A stretch of DNA of 64,000 nt from an uncultured Rhodopila sp. (GTDB lineage: Bacteria > Pseudomonadota > Alphaproteobacteria > Acetobacterales > Acetobacteraceae), in assembly GCA_903851415.1 (NCBI GenBank), contig CAINOE010000049.1, forward strand, positions 124,001 to 188,000, in the 5' to 3' direction. The notes beneath the pieces are model-generated. The model did no database searches, was not told the DNA's origin, and saw nothing but the letters and a program-made list of their open reading frames with translations. The position numbers were made by a program, and so were the translations under genes. Shown piece after piece: positions 53,741 through 64,000 of the stretch (position 1 is the stretch's first letter; every line of letters begins with the position of its first letter).

Positions 53741-53769
53741 TTGATCCGGGGGGGCGGGGTGAGTATACC
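53741..53769 (+). promoter_or_regulatory. Promoter of tRNA-Ala
   Basis: TTGATC (53741-53746), a 17-base spacer and TATACC (53764-53769) form a good sigma-70 promoter ending 16 bases before the tRNA gene. The GC-rich stretch after the -10 (CCCCTGCC) resembles a stringent discriminator. Confidence 0.65.
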
Positions 53770-53785
53770 CCCTGCCTCACCGGTC

Positions 53786-53861
53786 GGGGCCGTAGCTCAG
53801 TTGGGAGAGCGCCTGAATGGCATTCAGGAGGTCAGGGGTTCGATTCCCCTCGGCTCCACCA
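53786..53861 (+). tRNA. tRNA-Ala (anticodon GGC)
   Basis: 76 bases with encoded CCA. Acceptor stem GGGGCCG/CGGCTCC with one G-U pair; D arm GCTC-AGTTGGGA-GAGC; anticodon stem CCTGA/TCAGG around loop ATGGCAT giving anticodon GGC, which reads GCC and GCT; T arm AGGGG-TTCGATT-CCCCT. All conserved bases are in place. Confidence 0.97.
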
Positions 53862-53874
53862 GTGATACAGACAG

Positions 53875-53891
53875 CCGCCGCGCCGCGGCGG
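53875..53891 (+). terminator. Short GC hairpin after tRNA-Ala
   Basis: CCGCCG and CGGCGG pair around the loop CGCCG, 13 bases after the tRNA 3' end. No clear U-tract. Confidence 0.45.
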
Positions 53892-54645
53892 TCATTCAGT
53901 TCAATCCTTTAGCGCAAGCATCAGCCCGCCGCCGGCAGCGCCGGGATGGCTTCCGGCGTGTTGGACGAGACGCCCGTCCGCGGCGGCGACAACCCGCGCG
54001 CCCGGGGCGATGGCAAACGCGACATACGGAGCATCAAATCCGGAACCGGAAGCTCTACGTTGCCGCCCGCCGAAGCCGGTGCGGCATGGCTGCCGCTCTC
54101 CCGCAGGATCCATGTCTGGCCGACCGAAGCGTCGGCAACGAGAGACATGTCAGCTTCCGCCTGCCCGGTTCGTCAGCGATTCAGTGCGCCCGCCGCGCGA
54201 GCCTTCCAGAAGCCCGGCCGGCGATGCTGACCCGCGATCAGCGGTTCGCGCCCGGAACTCCGCCAGCCGGGCGGGCGTTAAGGAAGCTGGCGCAAGGAGC
54301 CGGTTGCGTCGCCGCCCGCCGGCAGACTGTTACCAGATCGTTCCTGTCTCGGGTCCGGCGGCGGTGAGGCCCGTTATCAAATCAAGACGGAACGCTACGG
54401 TGGTCCCGCCGGGTTTCGTATCGGTATCATGCAAAATAACGCTTTGTCCGCGAACCGGCATCTTCCAGCCGATTCCAAAAACAAACCGTATCGTTTTTGC
54501 CGATCTCAGGCGGTGACCGGCCGCAATTCCGCACGACATAATCATATCGTAAATAGTACGTGCATTCGTTTTTTGTTTGACTCAGGTCCTCCCGGAAGTG
54601 CCCTTTCCCCCGGTGTAATCGAAACCGCGCGAAAGGAGATTCGAC
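53892..54645. other. Long gap with possible decayed gene, then an AT-rich leader
   Basis: About 53900-54148 on the minus strand has two overlapping frames that look partly coding (LVADASVGQTWILRESGSHA in one, AIAPGARVVAAADGRLVQHA in the other), consistent with a frameshifted remnant of unknown family. From 54370 to 54600 the sequence is AT-rich and probably holds the promoter of the PEP-CTERM gene. Confidence 0.4.
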
Positions 54646-55296
54646 GTGGTCGTTCCTTGTTGGACCGTCACTCACTTAATCGCCACGTCCGCGGCGCGGG
54701 TGGCCGCCCACACCGCCAAAGCCGTGCTTCCGCACGTCCACAGGCATCTCGTGCACCGGGTGCACCACACCTTCCATGCCGTAACGACCCATCCGGGCGT
54801 CTGGCTGGAAACAGTCTGCCGCGCCGCGCCGCTGGCAGTCGCCTCCGCCATGCTTGCGGTCCCGGTCACCGCTCCGATTCCCGTTTCGAGTCCAGTTGAA
54901 GCGGCACCGCCAATCAGCGTGCAGCCTGCCGTTGATTCGCCGAAGCCACTGAGCTATGCGGCGCTTCCCGTAACGCAGCCGATACTGTTTGGTTATCCTC
55001 CAATAACGGCATCCGCAGCCCCGGGCGCTGTTGGCGCGCCCGCGGCCGGATCGACGCTCGTTACCCTGCCGCAGAACGAGGCGCCGCCGGCGCCGACGGC
55101 CGAGCAAATACTCGCGCCCTACGTGGCGGCGCCGCGGCGCTTGTCCGTTGGCGGTCCGTCCGGCCTCGGAACGCCGGGGGGCGTTACACAGACGCAACCG
55201 TCCGGCATCCCGGTCCCCGAGCCGTCATCGCTGCTCATGCTGGCACCGGTGGTGGCGGCCCTCGGCCTGTTGCGGCAGCGAAGACGCCGCGCCTAA
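54646..55296 (+). CDS. PEP-CTERM sorting-domain protein
   Basis: 216 residues from a GTG at 54646, with AAGGAG about seven bases upstream. The C-terminus is the sorting signal [20 protein letters not shown] followed by RQRRRRA: Pro-Glu-Pro, a membrane helix and a basic tail, cut by an exosortase. The N-terminal 60 residues are His/Val-rich; the middle is Pro/Ala-rich and low in complexity. Probably secreted into or onto the envelope matrix. The exosortase gene is not in the window. The stop overlaps that of selO. Confidence 0.8.
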   Translation: MVVPCWTVTHLIATSAARVAAHTAKAVLPHVHRHLVHRVHHTFHAVTTHPGVWLETVCRAAPLAVASAMLAVPVTAPIPVSSPVEAAPPISVQPAVDSPKPLSYAALPVTQPILFGYPPITASAAPGAVGAPAAGSTLVTLPQNEAPPAPTAEQILAPYVAAPRRLSVGGPSGLGTPGGVTQTQPSGIPVPEPSSLLMLAPVVAALGLLRQRRRRA

Positions 55297-56762
55297 GTGC
55301 CGCAGAAGGTCTGCAGCACCCGCTCCTGCTCCAGCGGCCCCCGGGCAAACGCCGCCAACGCGGGATCGTCCTGATACGGCCGCGACAGCACGCCGAGCAG
55401 GGCCTCGAACGGCGCGAAATCCGACTGTTCCGTCGCCGCGGCCAGCGCGGCTTCCACCAGATGGTTGCGCGGAATGAATGCCGGGTTGGCCGCCCGCATC
55501 ACGGCGGATGCCGTCCCCGGGCCGCCGGGTTCCTCCGCCAGGCGGGAGCGCCAGCGCCCGGCCCAGGCATCGAACGCCTCGCCATCGGCGAACAACGGGC
55601 GCAGGGCCGCCGCGTCCTCAATCGCGCCGGGCAGTGCCCGGAATGCCAGGGTGAAATCTACCTTGCCGGCGGCGAGGAGTGCCAGAAAACCCTGTGTCAG
55701 CGCGTCGTCCCCCTCCCGCTCGGCAGCAAGGCCGATCTTGCGGCGCAAACCGGAGAGGTAGGCGGTTTGGAAGATCGGGGCGAACGCAGCGAGCGATTCC
55801 TGCGCCGCTGCCATCGCGGAGACTTCGTCCACGCCCAGCAGCGGCAGCAGGGTTTCCGCCAGCCGCGCCAGGTTCCACTGCGCGATCCGCGGCTGGTTGC
55901 CGTACGCGTAGCGCCCGCCGCGGTCGATCGAGCTGAACACCGTCGCCGGATCGTATTCGTCCATGAAGGCGCAGGGGCCGTAGTCGATCGTCTCGCCCGA
56001 AACCGCGCAGTTGTCGGTGTTCATGACGCCGTGAATGAAGCCAATCAGCAGCCAGCGGGCGACCAGCCCGGCCTGCGCGCCGATGATCGCATCGAGGAAG
56101 GCGCGGTACGGATTGTCCGCGCCCGCCGCCTCCGGGTAGTGCCTGGCGATGGCATGGTCCGCCAGCAGCCGCACCGCCTCCGTATCGCCGCGCGCGGCGA
56201 AATACTGGAAGGTGCCGACACGGATATGGCTGGTGGCGACGCGGGTCAGGACGGCGCCCGGCAGCCGGGTTTCGCGCCAGACCGGCTCGCCGGTCGTCAC
56301 CGCGGCGAGCGTCCGGGTTGTCGGGACGCCAAGAGCCGCCATCGCTTCGCTGATCAGGTATTCGCGCAGGACCGGGCCCAGCGCCGCGCGGCCGTCGCCG
56401 GCGCGGGAAAACGGCGTCGTGCCGGAGCCTTTGAGCTGGATATCGCGCCGAATCCCGTCGCGGCCAGTCACCTCGCCCAGCAGGCAGGCGCGGCCATCGC
56501 CGAGTTGCGGGACGAAATGGCCGAACTGATGCCCGGCATAGGCCTGCGCTATGGGTTCGGCGCCCGGCGGCACAGCGTTCCCGGCCAGCATGGCGACACC
56601 GTCCGGGCTGGCGAGTTCCTCCGGATCGATCCCAAGCTGCCCGGCCAGCGCCGTGTTCAGCCGCACCAGCCGCGGCGCCGCGATCGGCTTCGGCTCCAGC
56701 CGCGCGTAGAAGCGGTCCGGCAGGCGGGCGTAGCTGTTGTCGAATGGGATACGTATCGTCAT
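55293..56762 (-). CDS. selO: Protein adenylyltransferase SelO (YdiU/UPF0061)
   Basis: 489 residues from the ATG at 56762 ([15 protein letters not shown]); an ATG at 56798 would add 12. The pseudokinase motifs [36 protein letters not shown] and [20 protein letters not shown] are intact. SelO transfers AMP to Ser, Thr or Tyr of target proteins in redox control. The near-terminal Cys (FCGT) occupies the place of the redox Cys or Sec in other members. Divergent from the next gene with only 41 bases between starts. Confidence 0.96.
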   Translation of the reverse strand: MTIRIPFDNSYARLPDRFYARLEPKPIAAPRLVRLNTALAGQLGIDPEELASPDGVAMLAGNAVPPGAEPIAQAYAGHQFGHFVPQLGDGRACLLGEVTGRDGIRRDIQLKGSGTTPFSRAGDGRAALGPVLREYLISEAMAALGVPTTRTLAAVTTGEPVWRETRLPGAVLTRVATSHIRVGTFQYFAARGDTEAVRLLADHAIARHYPEAAGADNPYRAFLDAIIGAQAGLVARWLLIGFIHGVMNTDNCAVSGETIDYGPCAFMDEYDPATVFSSIDRGGRYAYGNQPRIAQWNLARLAETLLPLLGVDEVSAMAAAQESLAAFAPIFQTAYLSGLRRKIGLAAEREGDDALTQGFLALLAAGKVDFTLAFRALPGAIEDAAALRPLFADGEAFDAWAGRWRSRLAEEPGGPGTASAVMRAANPAFIPRNHLVEAALAAATEQSDFAPFEALLGVLSRPYQDDPALAAFARGPLEQERVLQTFCGT

Positions 56763-56803
56763 GGGTCGATCTTGGCGTTTCATCGGCGCGTGCGCCACCC
56801 CAT

Positions 56804-57813
<1,010 letters not shown>

Positions 57814-57817
<4 letters not shown>

Positions 57818-59337
57818 GTGTGGTTCAGAACCGACGCCGGGTTCGGCCCCAGCGCGTCCGGTGTCCAGTCCCGTTTCGTTTCGAACAACTCGACCAACGC
57901 CGCGGTATCCTGGTCGCGGTCCAGCCCGACGGCGGCGGCGACCCGCCCGTCTTTGACGTAATAGGCAAGGAATTCGGGTTTCTCCAGGTCGCCGTGCACG
58001 ACGATGTCGTCCCAGTCCGCGGCGTGACCGATATAATCCAGCCGCTTCAGATACTGGATCGTCCAGAACACGGGCACCGCTTCGTAGCGGACGCGGCGCC
58101 CGAGCATGTTCAGCGCCGCCACGCGCCCGTGCTGCTCGGCCACCCGCCAGTGCTCGACACGAATCGGCTGGCCGTCCCCGCGCAACGGAAAGCGGGCGAT
58201 GTCACCGGCCGCGAACAGGTTGTCCGCTGCCAGCAGCGTCGCATCGACCGTGATGCTGCCGTCTTCGTTGCGGCCGATGCCGGTGACGTAGTCCGTCACC
58301 GGCGCTACGCCGAAACCCGCGACAACCAGATCCGCCCGCAGCGTTTCGCCTGACTTCAGGGCAACACCGGCGTCCGGGATTGCCGCGATCTCCTCGCCGA
58401 GCCGGAATTGCACACCGCGGCTTTCATGCAGCCTGGTGAAGACACCGCCGATCGGCGTGCCCAACTGTTTCTCGAACGGGGCTTTCTCCCGGGCAACGAC
58501 TGTCACATCCAGCCCGCGCTCCCGCAGGCTGGCGGCGACTTCCATGCCGATGAAGCTGGCGCCCAGGACGACGGCCCGCTCGCTGCGCTCCGCCCGCGCC
58601 AGGATCGCATCCGCGTCGGCGCGGTTGCGCAGCAGAAGCAGCTTTTCCGCCCCCGGGATTGGCGGCCGTTTCGGCGCCCCGCCGGTGGCAAGCAGCGCGG
58701 CATCGTAGCTGAAAACGGAACCATCCGCGCAGACGAAACGGCGTTCCGCGGCGCCGAGCCGGGTTATCTCCGCCGTGTTTCGTTCGATCCGATGCTGGCG
58801 ATAAAAAGACTGAGGTTGCAGCGGCGATTTCTCGGCGCCTTGCTCGCCGGAGAGAAAATACTTGCTGAGGGTCGTGCGGTCATACGGGACGCGGTTCTCG
58901 CGATCGAGGATGACGATGCGTCCGCCGAAACCTTCCTGCCGCAAGGTCTGCGCGGCGACCGCCCCGGCCGCTCCGCCGCCGGCGATGACGAAGCAGCGGG
59001 AGTCGGCGGCGGGTTGCCGGCGGATGTCTTCGGATGGCTCCAACAGCACGCGGCCCGATTCGATCCGCACATCAAAGCGGGACAGCGGATCGACCGCCGG
59101 CGGTTCCAGCAGCGCGCCGGTACGCAGACAGAACGTCGCCTTGTGCCATGGGCAGACGATCCGGTTGCCGTGCCGCACACCCTCGATCAGCGGCGCCCCG
59201 GCATGGGGACAGGTGCCGGCGACCGCATGAACACCGTCACTGTCCCGAAACAGCAGCACCGGCGCGCCGTCGATCTCGACCGGCCGGATCGAGCCGGGTT
59301 CGCAATCGTCCAGTGCGGCGGCATCATGCGGCGGCAT
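57814..59337 (-). CDS. Rieske-FAD ferredoxin reductase-like oxidoreductase (AIF type)
   Basis: 507 residues from the ATG at 59337, with AAGGAGGA seven bases upstream. Residues about 5-105 form a Rieske [2Fe-2S] domain with CPHAGAPL and CPWHKATF. The rest is a class I pyridine nucleotide-disulfide oxidoreductase ([20 protein letters not shown] for [19 protein letters not shown] for [17 protein letters not shown]), ending with an AIF-like C-terminal domain. It passes electrons from NAD(P)H to a ferredoxin or other acceptor. No oxygenase is adjacent. Confidence 0.93.
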
Positions 59338-59486
59338 CGCGATCCTCCTTGTCCTGCGCTGCAAGATAAGCGCGGCGGGAGGCGGAGGTTTGCGCGCTCC
59401 CTACAAGTCGTGATGGCACGTGTCTGCGGCGGCGGAACCCGGATCGGATGCCTCCGTTGCTGCCCGGACCTTCCATGGAGAACGCC

Positions 59487-60617
59487 ATGTCATCCGATGT
59501 TGAATCCGCCTCATCCCCGGTTCGGCGGAGCCTGCTGAAATGGACGGCGCTTGCGGCCGGAGCGGCGGGACTCGGCGTCGGTTCAGCGCGGGCGCAGCAA
59601 ACCGAGCAAACCACGCCGCGCGAAGTCGGCGGCCTGCGCAAAGGCATGTTCAGCTTCATGCTGGCGCACGAGCAATTTCCCGTTCCGGAACTGGTCCAGC
59701 TTGGCGCGCTGGCCTCCCGGTCGGGCTTTCAGGTGCTTTCGACCAGCGATCATTTCCAGCCCTGGCAGGCGGATGAGGGTCATGCCGGGCAGGCCTGGGT
59801 CACCATGGCCGCGCTGGGCGCGCAGGCGCATGGCTGGATGGGCACGACCGTCACCTGCCCTACGCTGCGCTATAACCCCGCCGTTGTGGCCGAGGCTTTT
59901 TCGACGCTGTCGCATTTGTATCCCGGCCGCGTCTTCCTCGGCGCCGGTTCCGGCGAAGCACTGAACGAGCAAGCCGCCACCGGCGAATGGCCGAAATGGC
60001 AGGAACGCTGGGATCGGCTGATCGAAGCGATCACTGTCATCCGCCAACTCTGGAGCGGGCAGGACGTTGCATTCAAGGGCAAATACTACACAGTCAACGC
60101 GAAGCTGTATGACCCGCCCGCGCGGCCCATCCCGTTATTGACGGCAGCGAATGGCAAGAAATCGATGCGGTTGGCCGGGCAGCACGGAGACGGGCTGATC
60201 AGCGATCCCCTGAGCTGGAAGAAATACAAGTCCGAGTGGGAAGACGGCGCCCGCGCCGCAGGGAAGAATCCGGCCGACTTGCCGGTTCTGATCGAACATT
60301 ACGCTGTCGTAGGCGATGAGGCGCAGGCGAAGCAGGCGGCGCAACTGTGGCGCTTCGGCCCGAAGGCCTGGAAGTCGCTGTTTGACGTGCAGAGTCCGGT
60401 CAGCATCCAGCAGCAGGCTGAGCAGCAAACGCCGATCGAAGAGGTAATGAAATCCTGGGCGGTGGGAACGGATCCGGCGGTGCATATCAATGCGGTACGG
60501 GACCTGTTTGACAGCGGCGCCACCATCGTCAACATCCATTCCGGACAGCCCGAGCAGCGGAAGGTGATCGAGTTCTACGCGACGCATGTGCTGCCGAAAT
60601 TCCGGCAGCCTGCCTGA
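59487..60617 (+). CDS. Exported F420-dependent dehydrogenase-like protein (FGD2 family)
   Basis: 376 residues from the ATG at 59487, with GGAG seven bases upstream; ATGs at 59448 and 59475 are alternatives. A Tat signal SPVRRSLLKWTALAAGAAGL is followed by a luciferase-like barrel (FMLAHEQFPVPELVQLGALA; SDHFQPWQADEGHAGQAW; RVFLGAGSGEALNEQAATGE) of the F420-dependent glucose-6-phosphate dehydrogenase group. It probably works in the periplasm with F420 or a flavin. F420 biosynthesis genes are not in the window, so the cofactor is open. Confidence 0.87.
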   Translation: MSSDVESASSPVRRSLLKWTALAAGAAGLGVGSARAQQTEQTTPREVGGLRKGMFSFMLAHEQFPVPELVQLGALASRSGFQVLSTSDHFQPWQADEGHAGQAWVTMAALGAQAHGWMGTTVTCPTLRYNPAVVAEAFSTLSHLYPGRVFLGAGSGEALNEQAATGEWPKWQERWDRLIEAITVIRQLWSGQDVAFKGKYYTVNAKLYDPPARPIPLLTAANGKKSMRLAGQHGDGLISDPLSWKKYKSEWEDGARAAGKNPADLPVLIEHYAVVGDEAQAKQAAQLWRFGPKAWKSLFDVQSPVSIQQQAEQQTPIEEVMKSWAVGTDPAVHINAVRDLFDSGATIVNIHSGQPEQRKVIEFYATHVLPKFRQPA

Positions 60618-60690
60618 GGTGTGACACTGGGTAACAATTTAGCCCGGCGGCGGCGCTTGCGAGTCGCGCCGCCGCGCCCAGTTCCCGGGT

Positions 60691-63600
60691 ATGGGGCTGG
60701 TCAAATATGCGCTGAAGTTCCGCATCACGTTCTACGTGATGTCGATTCTCATCCTGCTCGCCGGCGCCGGCGCGTATGTCGTGATGCCGAAGGACGTGCT
60801 GCCCGAGGTCAACATCCCCGTCGTTACGATTGTGTGGACATACACCGGCCTGGATACGCCGGAGATGCAGCAGCGGGTTACCACCTATACCGAGTTCGCG
60901 CTCAGCAACAATGTCAACGGCATCCGGAACATGGAGAGCACGACGCTGCAGGGCGTCACCATCACCCGGATCTATTTCCAACCGGACACCAGCATCGATC
61001 TCGCGCTTTCGCAGGTGACGGCTTCCACGAATTCGATTCGCGCGGTGCTGCCGCCCGGCATCCAGCCGCCGGTGGTCATGCGATTTTCCGCTTCGTCCGT
61101 GCCGGTCATTCAGTTGGCCTTGAGCTCCAACCAGGAGAACGAGCGCCAGCTTTACGACTACGGACAGTATCGCATCCGGCAGACGCTGACCACCGTGCCG
61201 GGTTCGACGCTGCCGTCGCCATATGGCGGGCAGCCGAGGCAGATCATGGTCGATCTGGATTTGCATGCGTTGCAGGCTTATGGATTGACGCCCGCCGACG
61301 TGACCAATGCAATGACGGCACAGAATATAACCGTCCCGTCGGGCCTGGCGAAGTTTGGCGCGAAGCAATACGTTATTAGACTGAACTCCACGCCCGAGGC
61401 GATTGCCGCGTTCAACGAGGTGCCGATCAAGGTGGTGAACGGGTCGCCGATACTGGTGCGGGATGTTGCGTATGTGCGGGACGGCGGGCCGCCGCAGCAG
61501 AATATCGTGCGGCAGGACGGCCGGCGCGGCGTGCTGTTGACGGTGCTGAAAAACGGTGCGGCGTCTACGCTGTCCGTGGTCAACACGGTGAAATCGCTGT
61601 TGCCCGGCATCCGCGCCGCGGCGCCGCCCGACATGAAGATCACGCCGCTGTTCGACCAGTCGGTGTTCGTTTCCGGCGCCATCAGCGATGTGCTGCGTGA
61701 GGGCGCGATCGCGGCGGGCCTGACCGGGCTGATGATCCTGCTGTTCCTCGGCTCGTGGCGTTCGACGTTGATAGTCCTGGTATCGATTCCGCTGGCCGTG
61801 CTCGCCTCCATGGCGGTGCTGGCGGCGTTGGGCGAGACGGTCAACATCATGACGCTCGGCGGCATGGCGCTGGCCGTCGGCATCCTGGTCGATGACGCGA
61901 CGGTTGCGATTGAAAACACCTATCGGCTGATGGAGGAAGGCCGGGACTTCAGGCAATCGGTGGTGGAAGGCGCGGCCGGGATTGCCAAGCCGGCTTTGAT
62001 CTCCACGCTGTCCATCTGTTGCGCCTTCGTTTCCGTCACCTTCCTGACCGGCGCGCCGAAGTTCCTGTTCACACCGCAGGCGCTGGCGGTGGTGTTCGCG
62101 ATGCTCGCCTCCTACGTGCTGTCTCGCACCATGGTGCCCATCATGATCGACGTGCTGGTCAGGACGGAGCACGAGCATCGTGGAGCGGACAAGACGGGGA
62201 AACGCGGGATATTCGGCCGCATTCATGACGGGTTCGAACGCGGCTTCGCGCAGTTCCACGCGGCCTATGTCGGGCTGCTGCATGTGGTCATCCGGCGGCG
62301 CTGGATGACGCTGGGCGTTGCAGGCACGGTCGCCGCCAGCGCGGGGCTGATGTTTCCCTTCATCGGCACCGACTACTTTCCTCAGGTGGATGCCGGACAG
62401 ATGACGCTGCATGTGCGGGCGGCGCCCGGAACCCGCATCGAACAGGCGGAAAAGCTCTTCCAGCAGGTCGAGGACACCATCCACCAGGTGATTCCGCGCA
62501 ACGAAATCGGCACGATCATCGACAACATCGGCCTGCCTGCATCGAACTACAACTTTGCTTTCGGCAACGGCACTTTCGTTGCGTATTATGATGGCGAGGT
62601 CCTGGTCACCCTGGCGCCAGGCCATGCGTCGGCCTTCGCTTATCAGAAGCAGCTGCGCAGCGTCCTGCACCGGAAATTCCCGGATGCGGTCTTCTATTTC
62701 GAGCCGGCCGACATGATCACCCAGATCCTCGACTTCGGCGTCCCGTCGCAGATCGACGTGCAGGTCAGCGGCCGTCACGCGGACAAGGATTTGCAGGTCG
62801 CCCGGGCCATCGCCGGCCGGCTGCGGCGCGTGCGCGGCGCTGTCGATGTCCACATTCAGCAGATCACCGACGCGCCTGAGTTTTTCGCCAAGGTCGACCG
62901 CCAGCGGGCGATGGAACTTGGCCTGACCGAGCAGCAGGTGGCCAACGGCCTGAACGTTTCGCTCAGCGGGAGTTTCCAGGTCAGCCCGAATTTCTGGGCG
63001 GATCCGAAAACCGGGATACCCTATCAGGTGTGGGTGCAGACGCCTGAATATCGCAACGATACGCTCACCGCGCTGAACAATACGCCGTTGCTGGAGTCCG
63101 GCAATTCCGGCGGGACGGGCGCCTTGCAGCTGCTTTCCAATGTCGCAACGATGCAGCGCGGCAGCGAGGAGACCGTAGCCAACCACGTCAATACGCAGCC
63201 GACATACGATGTCTACGCGGCGGTGCAGGACCGCGACCTGGGCGGCGTGGAAAGCGAGATCAACCGGATCGTATCCGATTTGCAGCCGCAGTTGCAGCCG
63301 CCGGACAAAATCTCCGTGCGCGGTCAGATCGAAAGCAAGGACCAGGCTTTCCTGCACATCGGCACCGGCCTGATCGTCGCTATGGTCGCGGTGTATTTGC
63401 TGATGGCGCTGAACTACCAGACCTGGGGCGATCCGTTCGTCGTGCTGGCCGCGCTGCCGCTGGCGTTTTGCGGGATCGTCGCCAGCCTGTTCATCACCCG
63501 GACCAGTTTCTCCATTCCTTCGCTGATGGGCGCGATCATGAGCGTCGGCGTGGCCTCGGCAAACTCGATCCTGCTGGTGACCTTCGCCCGCGAACACCGC

Positions 63601-63867
63601 GAACGCACCGGTGCCAGCGCCGAAGAAGCCGCGATCAAGGCCGGCGAAACCCGTCTGCGGCCGGTGCTGATGACCGCGGGTGCGATGTTCGTCGGCCTGA
63701 TGCCGATGGCCATCGGCATCGGAGAGGGCAGCGAGCAGAACGCCGCGCTCGCCCGCGCCGTGCTCGGCGGAATCAGCATCGGCACCTGCTCGACCCTGCT
63801 GTTCGTTCCGTTCCTCTACGCCACGTTGCGCCGCAAGGAAGCCAAACCTCTGGAAGATTACGTATGA
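60691..63867 (+). CDS. RND-family efflux transporter, inner-membrane permease
   Basis: 1058 residues. The layout is complete: TM1 (MGLVKYALKFRITFYVMSIL), a large periplasmic loop, TM4 with the proton-relay acids in LAVGILVDDATVAIENTYRL, the second periplasmic loop, and TM7-12 ending in IGTCSTLLFVPFLYATLRRK. It exports a hydrophobic compound or metal by proton antiport. The stop overlaps the ATG of the adaptor gene as ATGA. This orientation, permease before adaptor, is less common. The substrate is not evident. Confidence 0.95.
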   Translation: MGLVKYALKFRITFYVMSILILLAGAGAYVVMPKDVLPEVNIPVVTIVWTYTGLDTPEMQQRVTTYTEFALSNNVNGIRNMESTTLQGVTITRIYFQPDTSIDLALSQVTASTNSIRAVLPPGIQPPVVMRFSASSVPVIQLALSSNQENERQLYDYGQYRIRQTLTTVPGSTLPSPYGGQPRQIMVDLDLHALQAYGLTPADVTNAMTAQNITVPSGLAKFGAKQYVIRLNSTPEAIAAFNEVPIKVVNGSPILVRDVAYVRDGGPPQQNIVRQDGRRGVLLTVLKNGAASTLSVVNTVKSLLPGIRAAAPPDMKITPLFDQSVFVSGAISDVLREGAIAAGLTGLMILLFLGSWRSTLIVLVSIPLAVLASMAVLAALGETVNIMTLGGMALAVGILVDDATVAIENTYRLMEEGRDFRQSVVEGAAGIAKPALISTLSICCAFVSVTFLTGAPKFLFTPQALAVVFAMLASYVLSRTMVPIMIDVLVRTEHEHRGADKTGKRGIFGRIHDGFERGFAQFHAAYVGLLHVVIRRRWMTLGVAGTVAASAGLMFPFIGTDYFPQVDAGQMTLHVRAAPGTRIEQAEKLFQQVEDTIHQVIPRNEIGTIIDNIGLPASNYNFAFGNGTFVAYYDGEVLVTLAPGHASAFAYQKQLRSVLHRKFPDAVFYFEPADMITQILDFGVPSQIDVQVSGRHADKDLQVARAIAGRLRRVRGAVDVHIQQITDAPEFFAKVDRQRAMELGLTEQQVANGLNVSLSGSFQVSPNFWADPKTGIPYQVWVQTPEYRNDTLTALNNTPLLESGNSGGTGALQLLSNVATMQRGSEETVANHVNTQPTYDVYAAVQDRDLGGVESEINRIVSDLQPQLQPPDKISVRGQIESKDQAFLHIGTGLIVAMVAVYLLMALNYQTWGDPFVVLAALPLAFCGIVASLFITRTSFSIPSLMGAIMSVGVASANSILLVTFAREHRERTGASAEEAAIKAGETRLRPVLMTAGAMFVGLMPMAIGIGEGSEQNAALARAVLGGISIGTCSTLLFVPFLYATLRRKEAKPLEDYV

Positions 63868-64000
63868 ACGACGAAACCCCGCCGCCGCCGCGCAAGCGGA
63901 TCCTGGTGTTCGTTCTGGTTCCGGTGCTGTCGCTGCTGATCCTCGGCGGCTACCTGCACTACCGGACCTACGCCGCCGCGACGGCGGCCCAGCAGGAACA
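63864..64000 (+). CDS. Start of RND periplasmic adaptor protein (partial)
   Basis: The first 45 residues are in the window: a Pro-rich start (MNDETPPPPRKRILVFVLVP) then a membrane anchor (LSLLILGGYLHYRTYAAATA). The place just after the RND permease fits a membrane-fusion protein. The rest lies outside. Confidence 0.8.
   Translation, partial: MNDETPPPPRKRILVFVLVPVLSLLILGGYLHYRTYAAATAAQQE

Noticed and set aside
60529..63597. A minus-strand open frame of about 1,020 codons opposite the RND permease
   Set aside because: It is antisense to a clear permease, rich in His, Arg, Gln and Gly, has no family motif, and is an expected artefact of GC-rich third positions.

Overview
The window is high-GC, densely coded bacterial chromosome. 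Gene content points to an alphaproteobacterium, most likely in or near the Acetobacteraceae: DUF6111 protein beside a CCA-adding enzyme, purL-bolA-grxD, hrcA-grpE-dnaK-dnaJ, dapB-metK-trmB, a sorbosone-dehydrogenase-type enzyme with a c4-type cytochrome, and SelO. This taxonomic call is an inference from gene content and order. There is no rRNA, prophage, insertion sequence or CRISPR array, and one tRNA gene (Ala-GGC).

Layout. 1-2.9 kb: a gene remnant at the left edge, then minus-strand DUF1178 protein, glutaredoxin 3, CCA-adding enzyme and a DUF6111 membrane protein. 3.0-6.6 kb: complete dTDP-L-rhamnose pathway (rfbB-A-C-D, minus). 6.6-10.5 kb: TetR regulator, mini-lipoprotein, glutathione transferase, membrane histidine kinase. 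10.8-14.2 kb: accessory patch with two toxin-antitoxin pairs and a Uma2-type nuclease around purQ. 14.3-17.1 kb: purL, bolA, grxD. 17.2-19.8 kb: glycosyltransferase, two tandem cold-shock genes, glycine-zipper lipoprotein. 19.8-24.0 kb: five-gene minus-strand copper/periplasm operon (DUF2946, outer-membrane beta-barrel, copC, a copD-cytochrome c fusion, SCO). 24.3-30.2 kb: moaB, lytic transglycosylase, UDG-like protein, a two-subunit TPP decarboxylase, rdgB, rph. 30.5-34.9 kb: an unknown 147-residue protein, then a secreted Cys protein, dihaem cytochrome c, soluble sugar dehydrogenase and MHS transporter. 35.2-42.0 kb: surface-glycan enzymes, including a 1096-residue methyltransferase/GT2/GT4 protein. 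42.3-47.6 kb: heat-shock chaperone cluster with a recognisable RpoH promoter. 47.7-53.3 kb: zinc alcohol dehydrogenase, ChaB, an AT-richer DUF3800 gene, dapB, metK, trmB. 53.3-55.3 kb: a frameshifted gene, tRNA-Ala and a PEP-CTERM protein. 55.3-64 kb: SelO, two luciferase-like oxidoreductases (one FGD2/F420 type), a Rieske-FAD reductase, an RND pump and the start of its adaptor.

Working together: the rfb genes supply dTDP-rhamnose, plausibly for the glycosyltransferases at 17.2 and 35-42 kb. The copper cluster handles periplasmic copper and cytochrome oxidase metallation. The sugar dehydrogenase can pass electrons to the adjacent cytochrome. The strongest unusual structural signal is a family of about 75-110 bp inverted-repeat elements (six copies), one of which is translated as the C-terminus of RdgB. 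I found no clear-cut new multi-gene system. The best leads for novelty are the repeat family, the unknown protein at 30.5 kb with its palindrome, the CopD fusion, and the UDG-like protein that has lost half of its iron-sulfur ligands.
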